Shown here: in pieces, positions 6,261-13,507 of the stretch
Layout: each line of letters begins with the position of its first letter
Numbering within the stretch: position 1 is the first letter of the stretch
Source of the DNA: Prevotella sp.
GTDB taxonomy: Bacteria; Bacteroidota; Bacteroidia; Bacteroidales; Bacteroidaceae
Reading direction: 5' to 3'
DNA: 28,991 nt
Assembly (NCBI GenBank): GCA_017617615.1
Contig: JAFZVV010000021.1
Coordinates: 1-28,991 of the forward strand
The notes under the pieces: model-generated
The model's input: only the letters and a program-made list of their open reading frames with translations
Told to the model about the DNA's origin: nothing
Database searches by the model: none
Program-made: the position numbers and the translations under genes

Positions 6261-8225
6261 ATGAAAAGATTCCTCTATCCCCTGATGGTCGCCATACTCC
6301 TGACCACCGCCACCACAGCGAGAGGCGAAGACGGCAGCAATCTGTGGCTGCGGTTCAACACGCTACAAAACAACAACATCACCGGCGTGGCAGGCATTGC
6401 CATGGATGAACTGCGGCAGCACTGGGAAGGCGGTGCCGTGGTACTCAAACGCCAGAAGAAAATGGCAAAAGACAGTTACACCATCACCACCCGGGGAGGG
6501 AAGACCGTGATAGCGGGAGCCGATGGCACGGCACTGCTCTACGGCGCGTTCCACCTGCTCCGCCTGCAACAGACAGGAAAAGATGTCAGCAACCTCAACA
6601 TCACGGAAAAACCGGCATACGCATTGCGCATCCTCAACCACTGGGACAACCCCAACGGTACGGTGGAAAGGGGATTCGCCGGACGAAGCATCTTCCTGAA
6701 CCCCACCGCAGAGCGGATGAAGACCTATGCGCGCGCCAACGCATCGATAGGCATCAACGGCACCGTGCTCAACAACGTGAACGCGAAGCCCGAGGCACTG
6801 AGCACCGACAACCTGCAGAAAGTGAAGCAGATAGCGGAATGGATGCGCCCCTATGGCATCAAGGTTTACCTCTCCGTGAATTTCGCCTCGCCGATGAAAC
6901 TCGGCGGACTGGAAACGGCCGACCCCCTCGACCCACAGGTCAGGGAATGGTGGAAGAAAAAGGTAACGGAGATATACAAACTCATCCCCGACTTCGGAGG
7001 CTTCCTCGTGAAGGCCAACTCCGAAGGGGAACCCGGTCCCTGCGACTTCGGACGCACACATGCCGACGGGGCAAACATGTTGGCAGACATCCTGAAGAGC
7101 CACGGAGGCATCGTGATGTGGAGGGCATTCGTCTATAACCCACAGAGCAAAGACAGGGCCAGACAGGCCTACGAGGAGTTCATGCCCCTCGACGGACAGT
7201 TCCACGACAATGTCATCCTGCAGGTGAAGAACGGGCCCGTCGACTTCCAGCCACGCGAGCCATACAGTCCGCTCTTCACCGCCGTGAAGAACACCCCCAC
7301 GATGGTGGAGTTCCAGATTACCCAAGAGTACCTCGGGGCTGCCAACCACCTGGTGTTCCTCGCGCCGATGTGGAAGGAGTTTCTCTCCTACGTCGAGCCA
7401 GAGCGCATGAAAGCCATGGCAGGAGTGGCGAATATCGGCGATGACACCAATTGGTGCGGACACCATTTCGCACAAGCCAACTGGTATGCCTTCGGCCGAC
7501 TGGCATGGAACCCCACGCTCACCTCGGATGACATCGCCGACGAATGGCTGCGCCAGACTTTCTCCAACGATGCACGACTGGTTACTCCGATGTCATCTGT
7601 GATGACGGAGAGCAGGGAGGCGGCAGTCAACTACATGATGCCGCTCGGACTGCACCATATCTTCGCCGGAGGACACCACTACGGACCGGAACCCTGGTAT
7701 GACGTGCCGGGGATGCGGCGCGACTGGACACCACAGTACTACCATCAGGCCGACTCCATCGGACTGGGGTTCGACCGTACGCTCACGGGCAGCAAAGCCG
7801 TGGAGCAGTATCCCGCCCCACTCTTCGCACGCTTCAACGACATCAACACCTGTCCGGAGGAGTTCCTGACCTGGTTCCACCACGTGGCATGGGACCACAA
7901 GATGAAGAGCGGCCGCACCTTTTGGGACGAGCTGTGCCATAAATACGACCAGGGAGTGAAGGAAACGAGGACATTCCTCGCCACATGGGATGCCATGCAA
8001 CCCTATGTCGACCAACAACGGTTCGACGAGGTGCAGCGCAAACTGCGCATCCAGGCCAGGGATGCGGTGTGGTGGCGCGACGCCTGCCTGCTCTACTTCC
8101 AGCAGTTCTCCAAGCGGCCCATTCCCGCCGACATGGAGCACCCCGTACACAACCTCGACGAGATGATGAAATACAAAATCAACATCACGATGTACGAGAA
8201 CCCAGAATATGGATACGATAAATGA
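6261..8225 (+). CDS. aguA: GH67 alpha-glucuronidase, periplasmic
   Basis: A 654-aa enzyme that removes (4-O-methyl)glucuronic acid from xylan oligosaccharides, normally from the terminal xylose. A signal peptide at residues 1-22 (MKRFLYPLMVAILLTTATTARG) sends it to the periplasm or outer face. An N-terminal sandwich domain (about 25-130) precedes the TIM barrel. The family motifs are clear: VKANSEGEPGP carries the acid Glu255, GPVDFQPREP carries Asp328 and FQITQEYLG carries Glu356. The last two are 28 residues apart, as in characterised GH67 enzymes. Length is slightly under the usual 680-720. It has its own promoter and a strong terminator, so it is a single-gene unit. No other xylan genes, SusC/D pair or regulator are in view. 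Its position between phage-like genes is odd; it is not itself a phage gene. Confidence 0.95.
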   Translation: MKRFLYPLMVAILLTTATTARGEDGSNLWLRFNTLQNNNITGVAGIAMDELRQHWEGGAVVLKRQKKMAKDSYTITTRGGKTVIAGADGTALLYGAFHLLRLQQTGKDVSNLNITEKPAYALRILNHWDNPNGTVERGFAGRSIFLNPTAERMKTYARANASIGINGTVLNNVNAKPEALSTDNLQKVKQIAEWMRPYGIKVYLSVNFASPMKLGGLETADPLDPQVREWWKKKVTEIYKLIPDFGGFLVKANSEGEPGPCDFGRTHADGANMLADILKSHGGIVMWRAFVYNPQSKDRARQAYEEFMPLDGQFHDNVILQVKNGPVDFQPREPYSPLFTAVKNTPTMVEFQITQEYLGAANHLVFLAPMWKEFLSYVEPERMKAMAGVANIGDDTNWCGHHFAQANWYAFGRLAWNPTLTSDDIADEWLRQTFSNDARLVTPMSSVMTESREAAVNYMMPLGLHHIFAGGHHYGPEPWYDVPGMRRDWTPQYYHQADSIGLGFDRTLTGSKAVEQYPAPLFARFNDINTCPEEFLTWFHHVAWDHKMKSGRTFWDELCHKYDQGVKETRTFLATWDAMQPYVDQQRFDEVQRKLRIQARDAVWWRDACLLYFQQFSKRPIPADMEHPVHNLDEMMKYKINITMYENPEYGYDK

Positions 8226-8231
8226 TTTCAG

Positions 8232-8257
8232 GCGCAGCCCGCGGGCTGCGCTTTTTT
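8232..8257 (+). terminator. Rho-independent terminator after aguA
   Basis: A perfect GC palindrome (GCGCAGCC / GGCTGCGC around CGCG, 8232-8251) is followed directly by six T residues. It starts seven bases after the aguA stop. Confidence 0.9.
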
Positions 8258-8311
8258 GATGCCAAATTGATGATTGCCACTTCGCTGCGAATGCCGACCG
8301 TGCCCCACGTC

Positions 8312-8412
8312 TCTAAGGCCCCTAAAGACCTTAAAGTCCCTAAATGCCACAAAACAAGATATTTTGCCCTTGCGGAATAAAATTTTCAATTTTCAATCTT
8401 CCATTTTCAATT
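8312..8412. repeat. Short minisatellites in spacer (CTAAAGACC and TTTTCAATT types)
   Basis: 8312-8348 holds about four degenerate 9-10 bp units of the CTAAAGACC family also found at 2642-2705. 8382-8412 holds repeats of TTTTCAATT/TTTTCAATC, the reverse complement of the ATTGAAAATTG repeats at 17660-17815. The 285-nt gap between aguA and the next start codon otherwise carries only the promoter below. Confidence 0.65.
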
Positions 8413-8420
8413 ATATTTAT

Positions 8421-8428
8421 TATCTTTG
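8421..8428 (+). promoter_or_regulatory. -7 promoter element of the 704-aa membrane protein gene
   Basis: TATCTTTG matches TAnnTTTG. A T-rich stretch replaces an exact TTTG at -33. It implies a leader of about 75 nt before the ATG at 8511 and excludes the more upstream in-frame starts. Confidence 0.6.
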
Positions 8429-8510
8429 CAACCAAAAGGTACTTATTGCTATTAACCCTGCCAGTGATGGCACGGCATTCCGAAGAAAACGCCCCAATAT
8501 ACGTATATTA

Positions 8511-10625
8511 ATGGAATCCATCAGAATCAACATCAACAAGCAGTTGACCGGTGAAGGTCTATTGCCGATTATTTCGTATCCCACGGAAGCCGCCTACGAC
8601 TTCCGCATACATGGCTGCACACAGGACATGCAAAACCTCGGTGCCAACCGTGCCTTTGAGCTGCGCGTCTACCCCGACGGGCGCAACCTGCAGATGTCGC
8701 TCATCGACACCATCGAAGGGGGATTCATCCAGTATGCCGTCCTCATCGACAGCAGCAGGGTGATGGTGCCCGCCGACCACCTGCTGAAAGCCCTCCGCGA
8801 CCTGTCGAAGGCCTATCTCTCGCTGGCTGCCAACGACCCCAAGCCCAGCGCCAACAAGCCATTCATCAATGCCGTGGCCGACATCCGCTCGAAACTCGCC
8901 CTCGACACGCGCACCGCACTGCCACGGCTGTTGCCTACGCCCGACAGCGGACAGCACTCCCCACTGACCTATTTCATGAACTTCAAGAGCGACGGCGAAC
9001 TGATATCGCTCCTCGACTATCCCGACCAGGAGTTCTTCCACGACACCGCGTCGGTATATCTCCTTGCCGACGGCATACAACCCGCCACATCTCCCTCGCT
9101 GCGCCGTGTGGAGAGCATCGTCATGCGCGCATTCAAGATTCTCTCACCCGACGGCTATGAGTATGGCGAGGTGAAGGAAGGCGAGACCACACGCATCAAC
9201 CTCCGGGGCAAGGAAGGGATGCTGCCCCTTACCATCGACGTGAAGGGCGACGTGACGAAGCCCACCCGCTATGGCTATTTCGACAGCGCGACGAACAGCA
9301 TCCGCATCGACGAGCGCACCATCAAGTTCTACAACGAACTGCGCTTCGTCGTACACTTCAACGGACGCATGCTCCGAAGTTGCACGGTGCGCTACAACGG
9401 CGAGCAGGTGATGCCCGACTCCAACGGCAACTACCTCATCAAGGTTTACGAAGACCGCCTCAACGACGCCGGTGCCATACAGTTCTCTGGATACAACCTC
9501 AAGGATGCTGAAATCGTGCTCACCCCGGGCATCGTGAAGCAGGGTGAGTATGTGTTCACCCCAGAACCGAAACACGACCTCACGATGGTGACCCTCGACT
9601 TCGGCGACGGACGTCCCATCAAGACACACTTCGACATCGGCACCAACGACCGTCTCTTCAACCAGTTGCAAAGCGGCAAGGTGAAGGGCTACAAGGTGAA
9701 GCGCGAGGGCGATGAGTACAAGATGTTCATCCCACGCAAACTGTCGCTCAGTTCGAAGAATATCCTCCGCATGATGAAAGGCGTGATGATGGTGGCTGCC
9801 ACCCTCGTGTGCTACGCACTCGCCTGTCAGCTGTTCACACACCACTGGCCATGGCCGCTCAGTCCGAACGGGGAGGCGACAACACTCGTCGACAACAACG
9901 AAGACATGGGCGAAGACCCCGACTCCGCCGTCTATGACCCGGAGAACGAGGACAACGGACTCATCGTCGACAAGACCGACCAGGTGACGTTGCAGCAACT
10001 CGACCAAGCCTATCTGAAGACGCACGACGTGTGGCGTCGCGACTCCATCCGCAGTTCGAAGTATACCGACATCATCAACACCATCTACAATGGTCGCATC
10101 AGCGAAATCAAGATGAAGGGCATCGACGGGAAGGTCATCACCAACGGATGGTGGGAACAGATATGGCGCAACATCATCATGCCCAGTAGCGTCAACCACC
10201 AGGTGGCGAAACAGATATTCGAAGAGGTGTCTGCCGACCACAACACGCTCGATGTCATGAAACTGTATGAGGAACTGAGCAAGAAAATCCATCCCTCTCC
10301 CGACGGCATGAGCGTGCCGGGATATCAACCCAAGCCGTCAGTGCCCACTCCAGCACCTGCCGCCACTACCCCACAGGCCACGCCAACCACACCGCAGCAG
10401 GGTGCAGCCGGAGCTAAGGGGGCACAGCAGGGTGTGACCGCCCCAAAGACAAAGGGGATGACGGGAGCGCAGCAGGGCATGGGCACACCGAAGACGAAGG
10501 GCGTGACAGGAGCGAAGACGAAGGGCGCGAAGAGTGCCTACGGCACCTATCCCGTCACAGCGAAAAAGTCGAAGAAGACCTACGCCTACTATTACGGCAC
10601 GAAAAACAAGAAAAAACGGTTCTGA
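8511..10625 (+). CDS. Single-pass membrane protein of unknown family
   Basis: A 704-aa protein starting at MESIRININKQLTGEGLL. The frame is open further upstream, but that part is spacer repeat lying before the promoter. There is no signal peptide. Residues 1-420 look like a folded soluble domain (YDFRIHGCTQDMQNLGANRAFELRV near the start; RINLRGKEGMLPLTIDVKGD in the middle). One hydrophobic segment at about 424-442 (GVMMVAATLVCYALACQLF) crosses the membrane. An acidic stretch (NNEDMGEDPDSA) and a helical region follow. From about residue 603 the chain is Pro/Ala/Thr/Gln rich with KTKG repeats, ending in a Lys/Tyr tail (YAYYYGTKNKKKRF). If the N-domain is cytosolic the tail is periplasmic. I do not recognise the family. 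It is a single-gene unit. Confidence 0.85.
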   Translation: MESIRININKQLTGEGLLPIISYPTEAAYDFRIHGCTQDMQNLGANRAFELRVYPDGRNLQMSLIDTIEGGFIQYAVLIDSSRVMVPADHLLKALRDLSKAYLSLAANDPKPSANKPFINAVADIRSKLALDTRTALPRLLPTPDSGQHSPLTYFMNFKSDGELISLLDYPDQEFFHDTASVYLLADGIQPATSPSLRRVESIVMRAFKILSPDGYEYGEVKEGETTRINLRGKEGMLPLTIDVKGDVTKPTRYGYFDSATNSIRIDERTIKFYNELRFVVHFNGRMLRSCTVRYNGEQVMPDSNGNYLIKVYEDRLNDAGAIQFSGYNLKDAEIVLTPGIVKQGEYVFTPEPKHDLTMVTLDFGDGRPIKTHFDIGTNDRLFNQLQSGKVKGYKVKREGDEYKMFIPRKLSLSSKNILRMMKGVMMVAATLVCYALACQLFTHHWPWPLSPNGEATTLVDNNEDMGEDPDSAVYDPENEDNGLIVDKTDQVTLQQLDQAYLKTHDVWRRDSIRSSKYTDIINTIYNGRISEIKMKGIDGKVITNGWWEQIWRNIIMPSSVNHQVAKQIFEEVSADHNTLDVMKLYEELSKKIHPSPDGMSVPGYQPKPSVPTPAPAATTPQATPTTPQQGAAGAKGAQQGVTAPKTKGMTGAQQGMGTPKTKGVTGAKTKGAKSAYGTYPVTAKKSKKTYAYYYGTKNKKKRF

Positions 10626-10658
10626 TTACGAATCCGGCACAATAAGTCTTTTTTTTAT

Positions 10659-11199
10659 ATCCCGAATTATAGAATTAGAGAATTCTCTTCACAGTGAAAT
10701 TAAACAATTCTGTGATTCGGGATTGTTATGTACATGAATGCCCAAGATTTTAGTTATCCCGAATTTTCGAATTAGAGATTCTCTTCACAGTGAAATTCGA
10801 CCATTCTATAATTCGGGATTGTCATGTACATGAATGCCCATAAATTAACCATGAATTGACCATGAATTTAGTTATCCCGAATTTTCGAATTAGAGAATTT
10901 CCTTCACAGTGAAATTCGACAATTCTATATTTCGGGATTGTCATGTACATGAATGCCCATAAATTAACCATGAATTGACCATGAATTGACCATGAATTGA
11001 CCATGAATTTAGTTATCCCGAATTATCGAATTAGAGAAATTTCCTTCACGGTGAAATTCGACCATTCTATAATTCGGGATTGTCATGTACATGAATGTCC
11101 ATAAATTAACCATGAATTGACCATGAATTTAGTTATCCCTAATATTCGAATTAGAGAATTTTCTTCATTGGGAAATTCGACCATTCTATAATTCGGGAT
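10659..11199. repeat. Array of five palindromic repeats with tandem 11-bp spacers
   Basis: Five copies of a roughly 65-bp palindrome lie at 10659-10723, 10756-10819, 10874-10938, 11015-11080 and 11135-11199. Each begins ATCCCGAATT or a close variant and ends ATTCGGGAT, with a second stem (TCGAATTAGAGAATT type) and a centre near CTTCACAGTGAA. Spacers share TGTCATGTACATGAATGCCCA and then a variable number of 11-bp units (CCATGAATTGA), which makes the period vary from 97 to 141 bp. Each unit can form a long hairpin. It resembles REP/BIME clusters more than a CRISPR. Confidence 0.85.
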
Positions 11200-11234
11200 A
11201 ATAAGACAAAAATAATTAAATCTTCTGGTTAAAT

Positions 11235-11265
11235 TTTGCTTTTTGCTCACCTTGCAGTATCTTTG
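11235..11265 (+). promoter_or_regulatory. Bacteroidetes-type promoter of the two-gene cassette
   Basis: TTTG at 11235-11238, 19 nt, then TATCTTTG at 11258-11265: a consensus promoter. The start codon of the first cassette gene is 26 nt downstream. Confidence 0.75.
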
Positions 11266-11290
11266 CAGTACAAAACAAAAACTTACAGCA

Positions 11291-11512
11291 ATGTTCAATA
11301 CAATTATCGCATTGGTGGTATTCTTCGCCATCGCATTGATAGGCTGGGGCGTGGCAGAACTCAAGTCGAAAGGCTGCCAGTATACCCAGAACGAAGATGA
11401 GGCTGCCGTGGACGAGCAACTCGCCCAACAACTTCACGAGAAGGGGTTCCATGAAATGGACATTAGAGACGTCATCAAGAACATCAGTACCAAGGGATTC
11501 AAAACCACGTAG
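11291..11512 (+). CDS. Small single-pass membrane protein
   Basis: A 73-aa protein. The ATG at 11291 is chosen because upstream in-frame starts lie inside the promoter. Residues 3-21 (NTIIALVVFFAIALIGWGV) are a membrane segment with a short N-terminus. The rest is a charged cytosolic or periplasmic tail (QNEDEAAVDEQLAQQLHEKGF) ending in KNISTKGFKTT. It is separated by 9 nt from the next gene, with which it shares a promoter and terminator. Family unknown. The topology is like that of small membrane partners of larger proteins, but no function can be inferred. Confidence 0.7.
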   Translation: MFNTIIALVVFFAIALIGWGVAELKSKGCQYTQNEDEAAVDEQLAQQLHEKGFHEMDIRDVIKNISTKGFKTT

Positions 11513-11521
11513 ACTTCATTC

Positions 11522-11947
11522 ATGAAACGCTCTGCATACAAAAGGCCATTGATGGTCATGGAGCAATTCCTTCCTCAAGAGTTCATTGCCGTTTGCTGGC
11601 ATGTGGAGACGGGGAGTTGTTACAGCACGTTGTATCACGATGTGACCACTGCCCTTGGTCTCTTTAACACCCCCGACAACACATACAATCCAACTCAAGC
11701 CGATAGGGAGAACATGTATTATGGTGCACCACACGGCTCGGGCACACATCGTTTGCCTGATGATGGATGGTTCAAGGATGACGGTCCTCAAGCGATTGCA
11801 AACGACGGTCATTTTTATACCAGTTACGCCTCTTGGACATTTGCCTATTCAGGACAAGTAAATTCTTCGACTCCTTTATACATGGTGGAATACAACAACA
11901 AAAAGCACTATTTCTCTGATTACAAACCCGACGGTAACCACTCTTGA
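11522..11947 (+). CDS. Hypothetical small Bacteroidales protein
   Basis: A 141-aa protein starting KRSAYKRPLMVMEQFLPQEF. It has an early Cys (IAVCWHV) but no clear signal peptide or lipobox. The middle and C-terminus are rich in Gly, Tyr, Asp and Asn (HFYTSYASWTFAYSG, then NKKHYFSDYKPDGNHS). Short proteins with a similar K-x-P-x-M-x-x-E-x-F opening are familiar from Prevotella-like genomes, but I know of no established role. It is co-transcribed with the small membrane protein 9 nt upstream and followed by a strong terminator. The pair sits between the palindromic array and inverted half-copies of it, so it may move or be exchanged as a cassette. Confidence 0.7.
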   Translation: MKRSAYKRPLMVMEQFLPQEFIAVCWHVETGSCYSTLYHDVTTALGLFNTPDNTYNPTQADRENMYYGAPHGSGTHRLPDDGWFKDDGPQAIANDGHFYTSYASWTFAYSGQVNSSTPLYMVEYNNKKHYFSDYKPDGNHS

Positions 11948-11950
11948 CCT

Positions 11951-11965
11951 CGTTATCGGATAACG
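11951..11965. promoter_or_regulatory. Short perfect palindrome
   Basis: CGTTATC-G-GATAACG follows the stop codon of the 141-aa gene. It could be a protein-binding site or part of the 3' UTR structure before the terminator at 11988. Nothing shows which. Confidence 0.3.
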
Positions 11966-11987
11966 TCGCTTAATAACAGAAGAAATC

Positions 11988-12052
11988 CTCCTCCCATTCC
12001 TCTCCTCCGCAGAAAATATGCAACGGAGCAAAGGAATGGGAGGAGTTTTTTT
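11988..12052 (+). terminator. Strong rho-independent terminator
   Basis: A perfect 14-bp stem (CTCCTCCCATTCCT at 11988-12001, its complement at 12032-12045) is followed by seven T residues (12046-12052). The loop holds a smaller CTCCG/CGGAG stem. It ends the two-gene cassette. Confidence 0.9.
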
Positions 12053-12056
12053 GATT

Positions 12057-12180
12057 CCTAATTCGATAATCCGGAAAAAAATCTCTAATTCGATAATTCG
12101 GGATAAACAATTCTCTAATTTAATAATTCGGGATGAACATTTCTCCAATTCGATAATTCGGGATAAATAATTCGGGATAA
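12057..12180. repeat. Tandem half-copies of the palindromic repeat
   Basis: Four to five tandem units of about 29 bp (CTCTAATTCGATAATTCGGGAT type) equal the reverse complement of the left arm of the palindromes at 10659-11199. Only one arm is present, so these units do not fold as the full hairpin does. They fill the spacer between the cassette terminator and the convergent phage operon. Confidence 0.75.
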
Positions 12181-12200
12181 CTCCTACACCCTTTCGTGGT

Positions 12201-12659
12201 TTATATCGGCGGCAGACGGGAACGGGCACGGCGGTTGTGGAGTTTCACGCTCGTGGAGAGCTGTTGCCAGCATTCGTCACGCTGTTCCTGCCACTTCTTC
12301 GCCATGGCAGGGGAGCACATCGTGAACCACTCGACGAGGGCGGAAGCCTCCAGATACGCATAGCAGAGGATATTCCAACGGTCAAGATGCGACGGCGTGA
12401 CGGTCGGCGGCACCTTCAGCACGAGGTCGAAAGACCCGTCGGGAGAGTCAATTGCATTTTCACACAAGAAAGGAGCGAGGAGACAGCGCACGCGCTGGAA
12501 GGCATGAGAGAGCGTGGTGTCGAGCCATGGCCTGTCGGGATCTACGATGGCTACCCTGTCGTAAGAAGCCTCGTCGTTTCTCGTGCCCTGATAGGCGGTG
12601 ACGAGTGCAACCCGTTCAAAGAGCAGGGTCTTGTTGAGATGAAGCATGGTGGTTTTCAT
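12201..12659 (-). CDS. Last gene of the phage-like operon, function unknown
   Basis: A 152-aa protein. Start taken at MKTTMLHLNKTLLFERVALV, overlapping the holin-like gene by 44 nt; an upstream in-frame start and the Met four residues on are alternatives. It is soluble and helical in the second half (DRWNILCYAYLEASALVEWFTMCSPAMAKKWQEQRDECW) with a basic end (HNRRARSRLPPI). No signal peptide or membrane segment. The family is not recognised. Its place after the lysis genes and the overlapping frames make it a member of the same operon. A minor virion or regulatory role is possible. Confidence 0.7.
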   Translation of the reverse strand: MKTTMLHLNKTLLFERVALVTAYQGTRNDEASYDRVAIVDPDRPWLDTTLSHAFQRVRCLLAPFLCENAIDSPDGSFDLVLKVPPTVTPSHLDRWNILCYAYLEASALVEWFTMCSPAMAKKWQEQRDECWQQLSTSVKLHNRRARSRLPPI

Positions 12660-12885
12660 TTTCTTTGATGCGTGACTCGAAGTCACCGAGTTTGGTCTTG
12701 AAGTAGATGCTCACACCGAAGATGCCACCGGCATAGGTAAGAGCCTGGGCGACATACCAGAGCACACCGTCGGAGATATCCCCGTCGTTGCGGAAGAACG
12801 ACATGAAGGCGAGGATGATGCCAGAGACAATCATCGCCACGGCGGTGGAGTATTGTATCCAGTCTTTTGAAGTCATTTTGAGCAT
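12616..12885 (-). CDS. Holin-like small membrane protein
   Basis: An 89-aa protein with two membrane segments, about residues 9-30 (WIQYSTAVAMIVSGIILAFMSF) and 43-61 (WYVAQALTYAGGIFGVSIY), joined by a short polar turn containing NDGDISDG. It ends in a charged tail (KLGDFESRIKENENHH). This topology and size are those of class II phage holins in Bacteroidales prophages, which permeabilise the inner membrane so the lysin can reach the cell wall. It overlaps the upstream M15 peptidase gene by 13 nt, and a peptidase-holin pair supports the call. No sequence motif proves holin function. A small envelope protein is the alternative. Confidence 0.7.
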   Translation of the reverse strand: MLKMTSKDWIQYSTAVAMIVSGIILAFMSFFRNDGDISDGVLWYVAQALTYAGGIFGVSIYFKTKLGDFESRIKENENHHASSQQDPAL

Positions 12886-13346
12886 TGAGATTTTATTTTT
12901 GCTGTATAGATGGTTTTTCCTTTCACCCGCTTGGCAAAGAGCAACTTCCCCCGGTTACCGCTTGCACGGTGGGAGACGTGGAGCCAGTCGCCGTTGAATT
13001 CGTCGATGACCTGGTCGAAAGGGAGGTTCAGGCTGATGAGGAGGTCGCGGAGGCGTCGGTTGTCGGCAGGACGGTCGCTTACCGTGCGGATGTCAGCAGC
13101 CTCGCCGAAGATATGCTGCGAGCCCCTCGCTCCACCCACGACGATATTGAGTTGTGGACAGCGGTAACCACTGGTGACGATGATGGGTGCGCCCCATTCC
13201 TCACGTAGCGGGTCGAGGACGTTGGTGACGAGTCGTTGGAGGGCTGAAACGATGTCGGCAGAGGGTTTGTTGCTGATGCCGAGGCGTCGCGCAGTGGGCG
13301 AAGCGATAAGTTCTTCGAGCGTGAAGTATTTGCTGATGATGGTCAT
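12873..13346 (-). CDS. M15 family peptidase (endolysin)
   Basis: A 157-aa zinc peptidase of the M15 (VanY / M15_3) type, which cleaves peptide cross-links in peptidoglycan. The three zinc ligands are in place: SQHIFGEAAD gives His78 and Asp85, and GDWLHVSH gives His123. SGYRCPQLN (59-67) is the conserved substrate-side motif. The N-terminus (YFTLEELIASPTARRLGI) is the usual lead-in. No signal peptide, as expected for a lysin released by a holin. It is followed immediately by the holin-like gene and preceded by the tail fibre, so it is best read as the phage endolysin. It appears intact. Confidence 0.92.
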   Translation of the reverse strand: MTIISKYFTLEELIASPTARRLGISNKPSADIVSALQRLVTNVLDPLREEWGAPIIVTSGYRCPQLNIVVGGARGSQHIFGEAADIRTVSDRPADNRRLRDLLISLNLPFDQVIDEFNGDWLHVSHRASGNRGKLLFAKRVKGKTIYTAKIKSQCSK

Positions 13347-13507
13347 GGGGGGTATGGGAAATTATGGGCAGAATGGGCAATTATGGGCGATATGGGCTTT
13401 GTGGGCCCTCCGGAGATTCCGGAGATTCTGGGGAAACCAGGCATTCCGGGGAATCCGGCTGGCGATGGGGGGTGGCTGGCGGTGGGGGTGGCTGGGCGAT
13501 GGGCGGG
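13347..13507. repeat. Low-complexity spacer of 9-bp-type repeats
   Basis: The whole gap between the tail fibre stop and the M15 start is repetitive. 13355-13404 holds degenerate units of ATGGGCAAT type, related to the array at 6120-6164. 13406-13460 holds CCGGAGATT units and decayed copies. 13461-13507 is G-rich GGCTGGCGGTGGG repeat. No gene is visible on either strand. Confidence 0.65.

Noticed and set aside
8274..8510. Longer N-terminus of the 704-aa protein
   Set aside because: It would translate spacer minisatellites and lies across the promoter at 8421-8428. The start at 8511 follows the promoter at a sensible distance.
9144..10328. A 394-codon minus-strand frame inside the 704-aa gene
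   Set aside because: It is a mirror frame of a gene with a promoter and clear domain layout; no motif or start context.
10659..11199. Possible CRISPR array from regularly spaced repeats
   Set aside because: Spacers are themselves repeated and similar, the repeat is a 65-bp palindrome, periods vary from 97 to 141 bp, and no cas gene is present.
11876..12229. A 117-codon minus-strand frame with RIIELE repeats
   Set aside because: The repeats are the palindrome half-units translated by chance, and the frame crosses a strong terminator.
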